64,000 nt of DNA from Flavobacterium sp. 1 (GTDB lineage: Bacteria; Bacteroidota; Bacteroidia; Flavobacteriales; Flavobacteriaceae). The position numbers were made by a program, and so were the translations under genes. The notes below the pieces were generated by a model that was given only the letters and a program-made list of their open reading frames with translations, did no database searches and had not been told where the DNA came from. Numbering within the stretch: position 1 is the stretch's first letter; each line of letters begins with the position of its first letter. Positions 8,821 through 15,794 of the stretch are shown here, piece by piece. The stretch covers positions 2,542,001 to 2,606,000 of the forward strand of contig NZ_PGER01000001.1 of NCBI RefSeq assembly GCF_002797935.1, given 5' to 3'.

Positions 8821-9468
8821 ATGAATCTATCTTTAGAATATAAAATAAGAGAACCTAAAGTGATTCTCGATAAAAATCCTGTATTGCTTTTACTTCACGG
8901 CTACGGCAGTAACGAAGCCGATTTATTTTCGTTTGCGACAGAATTGCCAAACGAGTATTATATCATTTCAGCTCGTGCTCCTTATGACCTTCAATACGGT
9001 AGTTATGCTTGGTATGCCATAAATTTCGATGCTGACCAAAATAAATTTTCAGATAACGACCAAGCACGGATTTCAAGAGATGTAATTGCCGGTTTCATTG
9101 ATGAATTAGTCGCTAACTACCCTATTGATATCCAAAATGTCAATCTGATTGGTTTTAGCCAAGGTTCAATTTTAAGTTATGCCGTTGCACTTTCGTATCC
9201 TGAAAAAGTGAACAAAGTAGTAGCAATGAGCGGTTATCTAAATTTAGAAATTGTTACCGAAGATTACTTAAAAAATAATTTAAGCAAACTCAAAATATTT
9301 GCCTCTCACGGAACAGTAGATCAGGTAATCCCTGTTGATTGGGCAAGAAAAACACCTGGGATTTTAGAAAAACTGGGCGTTGCAATAACCTATAAAGAAT
9401 ATCCTGTAGGTCATGGAGTAGCTCCGCAAAACTTTTTTGATTTCAAAAATTGGCTTTCTGGGAAATAA
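8821..9468 (+). CDS. Phospholipase/carboxylesterase-family alpha/beta hydrolase
   Basis: A 215-residue serine hydrolase. The nucleophile elbow is GFSQG (111-115, Ser113), the acid is Asp167 in HGTVDQVIP, and the base is His198 in PVGHGV. The oxyanion loop is LLLLHGYGSNE (22-32). Length and motifs fit the acyl-protein thioesterase/carboxylesterase family (PF02230). It has no signal peptide, so it is probably cytosolic and hydrolyses esters or thioesters; the substrate is unknown. It follows the DUF4870 gene by 53 bases and ends before a strong palindrome shared with the convergent gene. Confidence 0.87.
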   Translation: MNLSLEYKIREPKVILDKNPVLLLLHGYGSNEADLFSFATELPNEYYIISARAPYDLQYGSYAWYAINFDADQNKFSDNDQARISRDVIAGFIDELVANYPIDIQNVNLIGFSQGSILSYAVALSYPEKVNKVVAMSGYLNLEIVTEDYLKNNLSKLKIFASHGTVDQVIPVDWARKTPGILEKLGVAITYKEYPVGHGVAPQNFFDFKNWLSGK

Positions 9469-9473
9469 GTTCT

Positions 9474-9517
9474 CAGTCTCAGTTTTCAGTCACTGCCAAT
9501 ACTGAAAACTGAGACTG
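9474..9517. terminator. Perfect 17-bp palindrome, bidirectional terminator
   Basis: Arms 9474-9490 and 9501-9517 are perfectly complementary around a 10-base loop. They are made from the words CAGT, CTCAG and TTTTCAGT. The position between the convergent esterase and 9527-10027 genes suggests termination in both directions. Confidence 0.7.
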
Positions 9518-9526
9518 AAAACTTAA

Positions 9527-10027
9527 TTATTTCTGATAAATAACAGACTGATTCACTTCAAAAGAAACACTTTCATCATCATTGATAAAGTACTTCAGCA
9601 ATACTTCTCCCCAATATTCTCCGTCACTATAGTCAGCTATTATCCAACGATGATTTAACACTTTTACTTTATTAATAATAAACTTATTTGCTCCCAATTG
9701 GTCTTGTCCCGTATAAGGATTTCCTTTTGGATTAGCATTCAAATCCAATAATTGAGCGGTAACATAAGGAACTAAAGTCGTATAATTTCTGATTTTATCA
9801 GATTTAGCCGAGTCGAAATAATTTTGGGCATTTTCATTTCTTTCCAATGAAAAATAATCAGCATCGGAGAGTTTATTGGTAACCAACTGTAAAGTATCTT
9901 TTAGCTTGGCTGTGTTTTTTTTATATTTTTCCTGTTCAAAAGTCACTTCTTTGCTTAAATACATATACGTATAAACATTAAAGACCAAAGACAGAATTAA
10001 AGCGTAAAGGAGTAATGATTTTTTCAT
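9527..10027 (-). CDS. Membrane-anchored hypothetical protein
   Basis: A 166-residue protein with an N-terminal hydrophobic segment (residues 5-23) that acts as a signal anchor, then a charged, probably coiled-coil stretch (about 28-60). A soluble C-terminal domain with IIADYSDGEYWGEVLLKYFIND follows. I recognise no catalytic motif; annotations of relatives as hydrolase are not supported by anything visible. It lies 7 bases after the MBL hydrolase gene on the same strand, so co-transcription is likely. Confidence 0.65.
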   Translation of the reverse strand: MKKSLLLYALILSLVFNVYTYMYLSKEVTFEQEKYKKNTAKLKDTLQLVTNKLSDADYFSLERNENAQNYFDSAKSDKIRNYTTLVPYVTAQLLDLNANPKGNPYTGQDQLGANKFIINKVKVLNHRWIIADYSDGEYWGEVLLKYFINDDESVSFEVNQSVIYQK

Positions 10028-10034
10028 TTGTAGA

Positions 10035-10799
10035 TTAAATTGTAATTTCTAAATTATCGTAGGCCAAGAAAACGTTTTCCGGCAGTTTCTTTTGAACTTC
10101 TTCATGAAAACCAAGCATGTGGCTAATATGTGTCAGATAGGCTTTTTCGGGTTTTAGCAAAGCTATAAAATCAAGTGCTTCCTGCAAATTAAAATGCGTA
10201 TCATGAGGCTGTTCCCGCAATGCATTAACAACCAAAACCTTGAGACCTTTTAACTTAGCTATTTCTGCTTCATCAATAGTTTTCACATCTGTTAAATAAG
10301 CAAAATTATCAATTCTAAATCCAAAAACCTGCAAATCTCCATGCCACACATTTATTGGAACAGCTGTTTTATTACCAATTGAAAAAGGCTGGTTATTTCC
10401 GATTTCGAAAGTTTTTACAGAAGGTGCGCCAGGATATCTATTGACAGTTTCGAATATGTAATCAAAACGCTTTTCAATATTGGCAAGCACCCTTTTATGA
10501 GCATAAATTGGAATCGCTCCCTGCCTGAAATTAAAAGGCCGAATATCATCCAAACCAGCCGTATGATCAGCATGTTCATGAGTAAATAAGATACCGTCCA
10601 ATTTTCTGCAGTTAGACGACAACATCTGCTGTCTGAAATCAGGTCCGCAATCGATTACGTATGAATGGTCTTCCCATGTAATCCAAACCGAAACCCGGAG
10701 CCTTTTATCCTTAAAATCAGTGCTTTTGCAAACTTCATGATCAATTCCTATAATTGGAATCCCTTGGGATGTGCCAGTACCTAAAAAATATACCTTCAA
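10035..10799 (-). CDS. PhnP-like metallo-beta-lactamase-fold hydrolase
   Basis: A 254-residue cytosolic protein. The MBL metal motif HEHADH occupies 74-79 in the context LFTHEHADHTAGLDDIRPF, and the N-terminus MKVYFLGTGTSQGIPIIG is the first strand and loop of PhnP-type phosphodiesterases. Further metal ligands are likely in VWHGDLQVFGFR, AYLTDVKTI and YLTHISHMLG. Family members cleave cyclic phosphodiesters (PhnP) or related lipoyl or quinone intermediates; no phosphonate genes are present here. It is probably the first gene of a two-gene unit with 9527-10027. Fold and metal binding are certain, substrate is not. Confidence 0.87.
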   Translation of the reverse strand: MKVYFLGTGTSQGIPIIGIDHEVCKSTDFKDKRLRVSVWITWEDHSYVIDCGPDFRQQMLSSNCRKLDGILFTHEHADHTAGLDDIRPFNFRQGAIPIYAHKRVLANIEKRFDYIFETVNRYPGAPSVKTFEIGNNQPFSIGNKTAVPINVWHGDLQVFGFRIDNFAYLTDVKTIDEAEIAKLKGLKVLVVNALREQPHDTHFNLQEALDFIALLKPEKAYLTHISHMLGFHEEVQKKLPENVFLAYDNLEITI

Positions 10800-10858
10800 T
10801 TTGTTTCTTTTTTTTACAAAAATAGAATTAATTCTCTTTTATGAGAAGCCTAATTAGT

Positions 10859-10866
10859 TAACTTTG
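10859..10866 (+). promoter_or_regulatory. Bacteroidota -7 box TAACTTTG
   Basis: Exact TAnnTTTG match 30 bases before the ATG at 10897, in the gap divergent to the MBL gene. Confidence 0.55.
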
Positions 10867-10896
10867 TGACATAATTGCCGAATTTAAACAAAAAAA

Positions 10897-12360
10897 ATGG
10901 AAGCCAAAAAGATAAAACTAAAAGGAGACAAAGTTATCGAGCAAATCCCTTCCTTAAAGGACAAAGCACTTCGTATTAATTTAAACGAAAATATATACGG
11001 AACTTTTGCTGAAATTGGAGCTGGTCAAGAAACAGTCAGGCATTTTTTTAGATCTGGTGGATCATCTGGGACAATCGCAAAAGCTATGTCTGCCTATGAC
11101 AAAGATTTTAGTGATGCCGTTTATGGAACTGAAGAAGACGGTCGTTATGTAACTGAAAGCCGACTGAAAAAAATGTTGACTTTTGAAGGCGAATTGATTG
11201 AAGAACGATTAAGCCGGACAAAACATCCTAACAAAATGTTTTTCAGTTACGCCAACACCGTTGCCACCATAGATTTTGCAAAACAGTTTAAAGGCCATGG
11301 CTGGGTTGGAATTCGATACCAACTGGATCCAACTGAAGACTATAACGAAATTATCATCCACATTCGTTTCAAAGAAACGGATTCTAGATTACAACAAGAA
11401 ACCTTAGGTGTTTTAGGAGTTAACCTTATTTATGGTGCTTTCTACAAATACAATGACCCAAAAAAATTACTGCGTTATTTATACGACCATCTTGACAAAG
11501 ATCAATTAGAAATTGACACCATTAATTTCTCAGGTCCTCGTTTTGCTGATGTTGATAATCGTTTAATGAGTCTGCAACTGGTAAAAAACGGCATGACCGA
11601 TGCCGTAATGTTCAACCCAAAAGGCAAAAATGTTCTCCCAGCTGCTATTCTGTACAAAAAAAATATACTTGCTTTTAGAGGAAGTTTCCGTCCAGTTACC
11701 AAAGTAAACATGGATATGTATGCCAATTCCTTAAAAATGTTTTTGGCCGAAAATAAGGTAGAGAAGGAAAACACTTTGGTAATTTTCGAAATAACACTAT
11801 CTAATCTTAGATCTGATGGCGAAATTGACGAAAGAGATTTTATGGATCGTGCCGAATTGCTATGTTCATTGGGACAAACCGTAATGATATCCAATTTCCA
11901 AGAATACTACAAAGTAGTTGAATATTTCTCTAATTATACCAAAGCCAGAATGGGACTTGCTATGGGAGTAAACAACTTAGTAGATATATTTGACGAGAAA
12001 TACTACCGCCATTTGAGCGGCGGAATTTTAGAAGCCTTTGGAAAATTATTTTACCGCGATATGAAAGTCTTTTTATATCCAATGCTGGGTGAAGAGGGAG
12101 AAATCATTACTTCCAAAAACTTAAAAGTACATCCTAGAATGAAAGAATTATACAAATTCTTTAAATTCAATGGAAAAGTAGTCGATATCGAAGATTACAA
12201 CCCCGAAATATTAGAAGTATTCTCTCGCGAAGTCTTAAAAATGATTAGTGCTGGAAAACCTGGCTGGGAACCAATGCTTCCTCCAGGAGTAGCCGAAATT
12301 ATTAAAGAAAAACATCTTTTTGGATATCAGCCCAATACGCTTTTGGAAGCGAGTAAATAA
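10897..12360 (+). CDS. Conserved cytosolic protein of unknown function, 487 residues
   Basis: A long, evidently well-preserved protein without signal peptide or membrane helix. Residues 42-60 (GAGQETVRHFFRSGGSSGT) are glycine-rich and may form a nucleotide- or phosphate-binding loop. Further notable segments are FSGPRFADVDNRLMSLQLVKNG and MGLAMGVNNLVDIFDEKYYRHLSGGILEAFGKLF. The C-terminus (about 440-487) has GKPGWEPMLPPGVAEIIKEK. I recall relatives labelled TonB-dependent receptor or nicotinate-nucleotide adenylyltransferase, but the lack of an export signal and beta-barrel features argues against the first and I see no HxGH motif for the second. It stands alone with its own promoter and terminator. 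Confidence 0.75.
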   Translation: MEAKKIKLKGDKVIEQIPSLKDKALRINLNENIYGTFAEIGAGQETVRHFFRSGGSSGTIAKAMSAYDKDFSDAVYGTEEDGRYVTESRLKKMLTFEGELIEERLSRTKHPNKMFFSYANTVATIDFAKQFKGHGWVGIRYQLDPTEDYNEIIIHIRFKETDSRLQQETLGVLGVNLIYGAFYKYNDPKKLLRYLYDHLDKDQLEIDTINFSGPRFADVDNRLMSLQLVKNGMTDAVMFNPKGKNVLPAAILYKKNILAFRGSFRPVTKVNMDMYANSLKMFLAENKVEKENTLVIFEITLSNLRSDGEIDERDFMDRAELLCSLGQTVMISNFQEYYKVVEYFSNYTKARMGLAMGVNNLVDIFDEKYYRHLSGGILEAFGKLFYRDMKVFLYPMLGEEGEIITSKNLKVHPRMKELYKFFKFNGKVVDIEDYNPEILEVFSREVLKMISAGKPGWEPMLPPGVAEIIKEKHLFGYQPNTLLEASK

Positions 12361-12397
12361 TTTGAGCTAAAAAAAATCTATCCATAATTAATAAAAT

Positions 12398-12434
12398 CCA
12401 AGGAAGACTAATTGTTTTTCTTGGTTTTTTTTTT
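12398..12434 (+). terminator. Rho-independent terminator
   Basis: CCAAGGAAGA pairs with TTTTTCTTGG and is followed by about ten T residues, 38 bases after the stop of the 487-residue protein gene. Confidence 0.7.
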
Positions 12435-12470
12435 AAATATCAAGAAAAACTTAAATACCAAAAAGTTATA

Positions 12471-12478
12471 TATATTTG
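12471..12478 (+). promoter_or_regulatory. Bacteroidota -7 box TATATTTG
   Basis: Exact TAnnTTTG match 45 bases upstream of the ATG at 12524. Confidence 0.5.
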
Positions 12479-12523
12479 ATAAAAAGTATTAAAACCAAAA
12501 TAATTTAAGCATAAATAACAAAA

Positions 12524-13129
12524 ATGAAATTGCCAATTGTAATTCACCAAAAGCCAACTATACTAGAAATATTTTTAATTATAATCATACTATCAATTAC
12601 TTTTATTCCTTTCGTTTACGGGATAAATACCAAACACCCCATATTTTGTCTTAGCATCATTTTTGGTATCATCTGCTTTATGCAATTTAATAGAATTACA
12701 AAAGGTAAATTCACTCCTTTGAAAATGATTCAAAAAACAATAGTAGTTGGTTTTTCTGAAAACAACATTGAAATTAACGAAAATCAAAATACTATGATTC
12801 ACAAATGGAGAGATTTACAGGAAATAGAAATCAATATATTCGCTTATAAAGGTCGGTTTTATGGTGGTGACAATATGACATATAATGGAATTGAGAATTC
12901 AATAAAATTCATCGAAAACGGACAAAAATTTAAATATCAATTTTACATCGAAAATGTTAATCAATTTAAATCATTAAAAGAACAATTTACCACAACAATT
13001 CTACCTCAATTAAAACAATTCCAGAATCTAAAAAAATTAAGCTGTTTACAATCTCAATTAAAGTTTTCTAGAGACAACAACAACCTTAATAATGACATTG
13101 ATTATCTGGACGTTACAGATTACCTATAA
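12524..13129 (+). CDS. Hypothetical membrane protein with two N-terminal helices
   Basis: A 201-residue protein. Two hydrophobic helices lie at about 13-33 and 38-54 with a short loop, followed by a soluble domain that begins IVVGFSENNIEINENQNTMI. The alternating strands there resemble a bacterial PH-like domain, a pattern seen in many two-helix membrane proteins. The C-terminal tail is Asn/Asp-rich. I do not recognise a family and infer no function. It is transcribed alone from its own -7 box and is convergent with bcp. Confidence 0.6.
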   Translation: MKLPIVIHQKPTILEIFLIIIILSITFIPFVYGINTKHPIFCLSIIFGIICFMQFNRITKGKFTPLKMIQKTIVVGFSENNIEINENQNTMIHKWRDLQEIEINIFAYKGRFYGGDNMTYNGIENSIKFIENGQKFKYQFYIENVNQFKSLKEQFTTTILPQLKQFQNLKKLSCLQSQLKFSRDNNNLNNDIDYLDVTDYL

Positions 13130-13164
13130 AATCATCACAAAAGGAATTCTCTTGTGGTGATTTT
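13130..13164. terminator. Bidirectional terminator between convergent genes
   Basis: AATCATCACAA (13130-13140) pairs, with one G-U, to TTGTGGTGATT (13152-13162). It lies exactly between the two convergent stop codons. Confidence 0.75.
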
Positions 13165-13167
13165 GAT

Positions 13168-13620
13168 TTATTTTAAAATTTGCCCAGCGTGTTCTTTAGT
13201 TTTTACAGCAGAGATAACATCGCTAATGATTCCGTTTTCATCAATTACAAAAGTGGTTCTGTGAATACCGTCATATTCCCTTCCCATAAACTTTTTTGGT
13301 CCCCAAACTCCGAAAGCATTTATTACTGACTTATCTTCATCAGCCAATAGCGGAAAAGGAAAATCATGTTTATCTCTAAACTTTGCTTGTGCTTTGGCAC
13401 TATCAGCACTTACTCCAAGAAGTACATAATTATTAGCCTGAAAACGCTCGAAATTATCCCTTAAATCACAAACCTCTGCCGTGCATCCAGGTGTTGAAGC
13501 TTTTGGATAAAAGAAAACCACCAGTTTTTTTCCTTTATAATCTGCTAATTGATGTGATTTCCCATCTTGATCTATCCCTGAAAATTGTGGTGCTTGATCT
13601 CCTATTTTTAATGTAGTCAT
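13168..13620 (-). CDS. bcp: Thioredoxin-dependent thiol peroxidase (Bcp/PrxQ)
   Basis: A 150-residue peroxiredoxin of the BCP/PrxQ group. The peroxidatic cysteine is C46 in YPKASTPGCT and the resolving cysteine is C51, the five-residue spacing typical of BCP. The arginine after WGPKKFMGREYDGIHRTTFVID fits the active-site Arg. It reduces hydrogen peroxide and organic hydroperoxides using thioredoxin in the cytosol. The length equals the family norm. It is divergent from nth; the shared gap has no clear -7 box. Confidence 0.93.
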   Translation of the reverse strand: MTTLKIGDQAPQFSGIDQDGKSHQLADYKGKKLVVFFYPKASTPGCTAEVCDLRDNFERFQANNYVLLGVSADSAKAQAKFRDKHDFPFPLLADEDKSVINAFGVWGPKKFMGREYDGIHRTTFVIDENGIISDVISAVKTKEHAGQILK

Positions 13621-13763
13621 GTTATTTAGATTCTAAGTTACTAAGAAGCTAAGGTACTAAGTTTTGTAAAAAATGACATTCAAATTCAATTCAAAAACTA
13701 AATAATATTATTTTTACATCCAAAAACAGTCTTAAAAACTCAGATTCTTAGCAACTCAAAAAA
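13621..13763. repeat. Divergent bcp-nth gap with iterated CTAAG words
   Basis: The gap repeats short words: AGATTCTAAGTTACTAAG at its left, then AAGCTAAGGTACTAAG, and AGATTCTTAGCAACTCA at its right. The same vocabulary recurs at 54770-54805. No ORF or clear -7 box is present. It must hold both promoters, but I cannot place them. Confidence 0.45.
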
Positions 13764-14414
13764 ATGACCAAACAGGAACGCGTAACATTTGTTATCAATA
13801 CACTAAATGAATTATATCCTACTATTCCAATTCCGTTAGACCATAAAGATCCATATACTTTACTGATTGCCGTTTTACTTTCGGCACAATGCACAGATGT
13901 TCGGGTTAATCAAATTACTCCCATACTTTTTGCTAAAGCCGACAATCCGTATGATATGGTTAAAATGTCGATAGAAGAAATCAAGGCAATCATTCGCCCT
14001 TGCGGTTTATCTCCAATGAAATCGAAAGGTATTCATGGCTTGTCACAAATTTTGATTCAAAAACACAATGGGCTTGTACCTCAGAGTTTTGAGTATTTAG
14101 AAGAATTGCCAGCAGTTGGGCATAAAACAGCCAGCGTTGTAATGTCACAAGCTTTTGGAGTTCCTGCTTTTCCAGTTGATACCCACATTCACCGGTTAAT
14201 GTACCGCTGGAACTTGACAAATGGCAAAAATGTAGTTCAAACTGAAAAGGATGCCAAACGTATTTTCCCTGAAGAATTATGGAATGATCTTCACCTGCAG
14301 ATTATTTGGTATGGACGTGAATATTCGCCTGCGAGGGGATGGAATTTGGAGAAAGACATTATTACCAGAACAATTGGGCGAAAATCGGTTTTGAGTGAAT
14401 TTGATAAAAAATAA
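13764..14414 (+). CDS. nth: Endonuclease III family DNA glycosylase without Fe-S cysteines
   Basis: A 216-residue HhH-GPD glycosylase. The helix-hairpin-helix is LPAVGHKTASVV (115-126), with the Schiff-base lysine K121; the catalytic aspartate is D139 in FPVDTHIHRL. These predict bifunctional removal of oxidised pyrimidines with AP-lyase activity in base excision repair. The C-terminal region, which in E. coli Nth carries the Cx6Cx2Cx5C [4Fe-4S] cluster, contains no cysteine at all; its only Cys are C43 and C80. The overall length is normal, so the segment is substituted rather than lost. Confidence 0.9.
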   Translation: MTKQERVTFVINTLNELYPTIPIPLDHKDPYTLLIAVLLSAQCTDVRVNQITPILFAKADNPYDMVKMSIEEIKAIIRPCGLSPMKSKGIHGLSQILIQKHNGLVPQSFEYLEELPAVGHKTASVVMSQAFGVPAFPVDTHIHRLMYRWNLTNGKNVVQTEKDAKRIFPEELWNDLHLQIIWYGREYSPARGWNLEKDIITRTIGRKSVLSEFDKK

Positions 14415-14430
14415 TCACAGCTATAAATAA

Positions 14431-14469
14431 CAAATTTCACTAATTTTATAAAAAAATTAGTGAAATTTG
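14431..14469. repeat. Perfect 17-bp palindrome after nth
   Basis: Arms 14431-14447 and 14453-14469 are perfectly complementary, AT-rich and separated by 5 bases. Position suggests termination of nth and perhaps of the minus-strand sigma-factor operon. Confidence 0.6.
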
Positions 14470-14510
14470 CGGGAATCTGGTATAGATTAAAATACTTTTA
14501 ACTTATAAAA

Positions 14511-14654
14511 TTAATTTACTACAATTTCAAAAACCTTTTCCTCTATTTTAAACATTTTCAATGCTTTAGAGTAATTCAATAAAAAAGAAACAACTTCTTT
14601 ATCCGGTTTCATTTTTTTGACAATTTTTAATTCTTTAGAGTAATTCTTTTCCAT
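14511..14654 (-). CDS. Small 47-residue protein downstream of the sigma factor
   Basis: An ATG at 14654 opens a 47-codon frame ending in TAA at 14511. The product is mostly charged and helical: it begins MEKNYSKELKIVKKMKPDKE, continues with VVSFLLNYSKALKMF and ends FEIVVN. It starts 46 bases after the sigma-factor stop on the same strand, and the palindrome at 14431-14469 closes the unit. Codon choice resembles neighbouring genes. It could be a small partner or regulator of the sigma factor, but that is inference from position only; I recognise no domain. Confidence 0.55.
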   Translation of the reverse strand: MEKNYSKELKIVKKMKPDKEVVSFLLNYSKALKMFKIEEKVFEIVVN

Positions 14655-14700
14655 ATCAATATAAATTTTATATTATAACGGATTAATAACCCTTTTATTA

Positions 14701-15285
14701 TCAATTAGTCAAAACAATTTGATGCTTATCTATAATTTTCCTCAAATTCATTATTGCATAACGCATTCTGCCTAATGCCGTATTGATGCTGACCCCTGTA
14801 ATTTCTGAGATTTCTTTAAAACTCATATCCTGATACATACGCATGATTAAAACTTCTTTTTGATCCAAAGGAAGCTCTTCAACTAGTCTGCGTACATCAA
14901 CCTCAACCTGTTCTGCAATAATTTGATTTTCGACAGTAAGTGAATCATCAGACATTATAGAAAAAATAGAAAATTCCTCTGTCTCTCTGTACATCGGCAT
15001 TTTTTTTAACTTTCTAAAATGATCAATAATTAAGTTATGGGCAATACGCATAACCCAAGGCAAAAATTTTCCTTCTTCGTTATATGAATTTAATTTTAAG
15101 GTTTTGATTACTTTGATAAAAGTATCTTGAAAAATGTCGTTGGAAACGTCTTTATCTGAAACTTTAGAATAAATAAATCCAAACACTTTGGACTCATGCC
15201 TTCTTATTAATATAGCCAATGCGTTTTCATCGCCAGCCATATAATCCTTTACTAATAAAGCATCTGTTTTTTGAATATTTGCCAT
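14701..15285 (-). CDS. ECF-type RNA polymerase sigma factor
   Basis: A 194-residue sigma-70 family protein of the ECF class. Region 2 lies at about 10-90, including the core-binding FGFIYSKVSDKDVSNDIFQDTFIKV stretch and the -10-reading FLPWVMRIAHNLIIDHFRK. Region 4 is at about 130-185, with the helix-turn-helix MSFKEISEITGVSINTALGRMRYAI. A short linker joins them and no sigma region 1.1 or 3 is present. No anti-sigma gene (FecR-like or zinc-containing) follows; only a 47-codon gene does. Its targets cannot be inferred here. A possible promoter is at 15330-15359. Confidence 0.93.
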   Translation of the reverse strand: MANIQKTDALLVKDYMAGDENALAILIRRHESKVFGFIYSKVSDKDVSNDIFQDTFIKVIKTLKLNSYNEEGKFLPWVMRIAHNLIIDHFRKLKKMPMYRETEEFSIFSIMSDDSLTVENQIIAEQVEVDVRRLVEELPLDQKEVLIMRMYQDMSFKEISEITGVSINTALGRMRYAIMNLRKIIDKHQIVLTN

Positions 15286-15329
15286 AGCTATTCCTTTTTA
15301 GATTGTTAGTTCTTGGGGGTAGTCTTTCT

Positions 15330-15359
15330 AAAAGGTAGTTCTGTGCTATAGGCTTACAA
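15330..15359 (-). promoter_or_regulatory. Candidate promoter of the ECF sigma gene
   Basis: On the minus strand TTG (15359-15357) is followed after 19 bases by TACCTTTT (15337-15330), one mismatch from TAnnTTTG. The start codon is 45 bases further on. Confidence 0.4.
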
Positions 15360-15768
15360 GGTTTTGTTTAAGTTAAACATTTGTCAAATTTAACAATTTT
15401 TTATTAAAAGAAGCAAGAAAAAAGATAATAAATGTCATTTTTAAAAATTAAAGCTACATTTTTCAACAAATTATTCTGCCCTCACAAAAGGCAAAACATT
15501 GTTACACATTGAAATTAAGCTAAATAGAATAAAGCAATATAAATCTTTTACGCATTATAAAATAACAGGAGAGCGATTTTTTATTTCAAAATGACATGTA
15601 ATATTTATATTATGATTAATAAATAAAGAACAAACCATCTATACCGTTTAAAACAACAATTTGGCGCTAACTCAATTATTATTAGAAAATACAGATTGCA
15701 GAACAAAAACAGGTTTAAAAAGTAAGTTCTGATTATAATTCTTTAGAGGCATTCATATTAAAATTGAG

Positions 15769-15776
15769 TACTTTTG
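15769..15776 (+). promoter_or_regulatory. Bacteroidota -7 box TACTTTTG of uvrA
   Basis: Exact TAnnTTTG match 18 bases before the uvrA ATG. A TTTA at 15742-15745 sits 23 bases upstream and may serve as the -33 element. Confidence 0.6.
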
Positions 15777-15794
15777 TGAAAATTCATTTTTAGT

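Larger units (their letters stand above)
15286..15794. other. 509-base divergent region between sigma factor and uvrA
   Basis: No coding frame of note. It holds a candidate promoter for each flanking gene. A small inverted repeat, CAGAAC/GTTCTG, lies near 15700-15730. The middle is AT-rich and otherwise featureless; no RNA gene is recognised. Confidence 0.5.
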
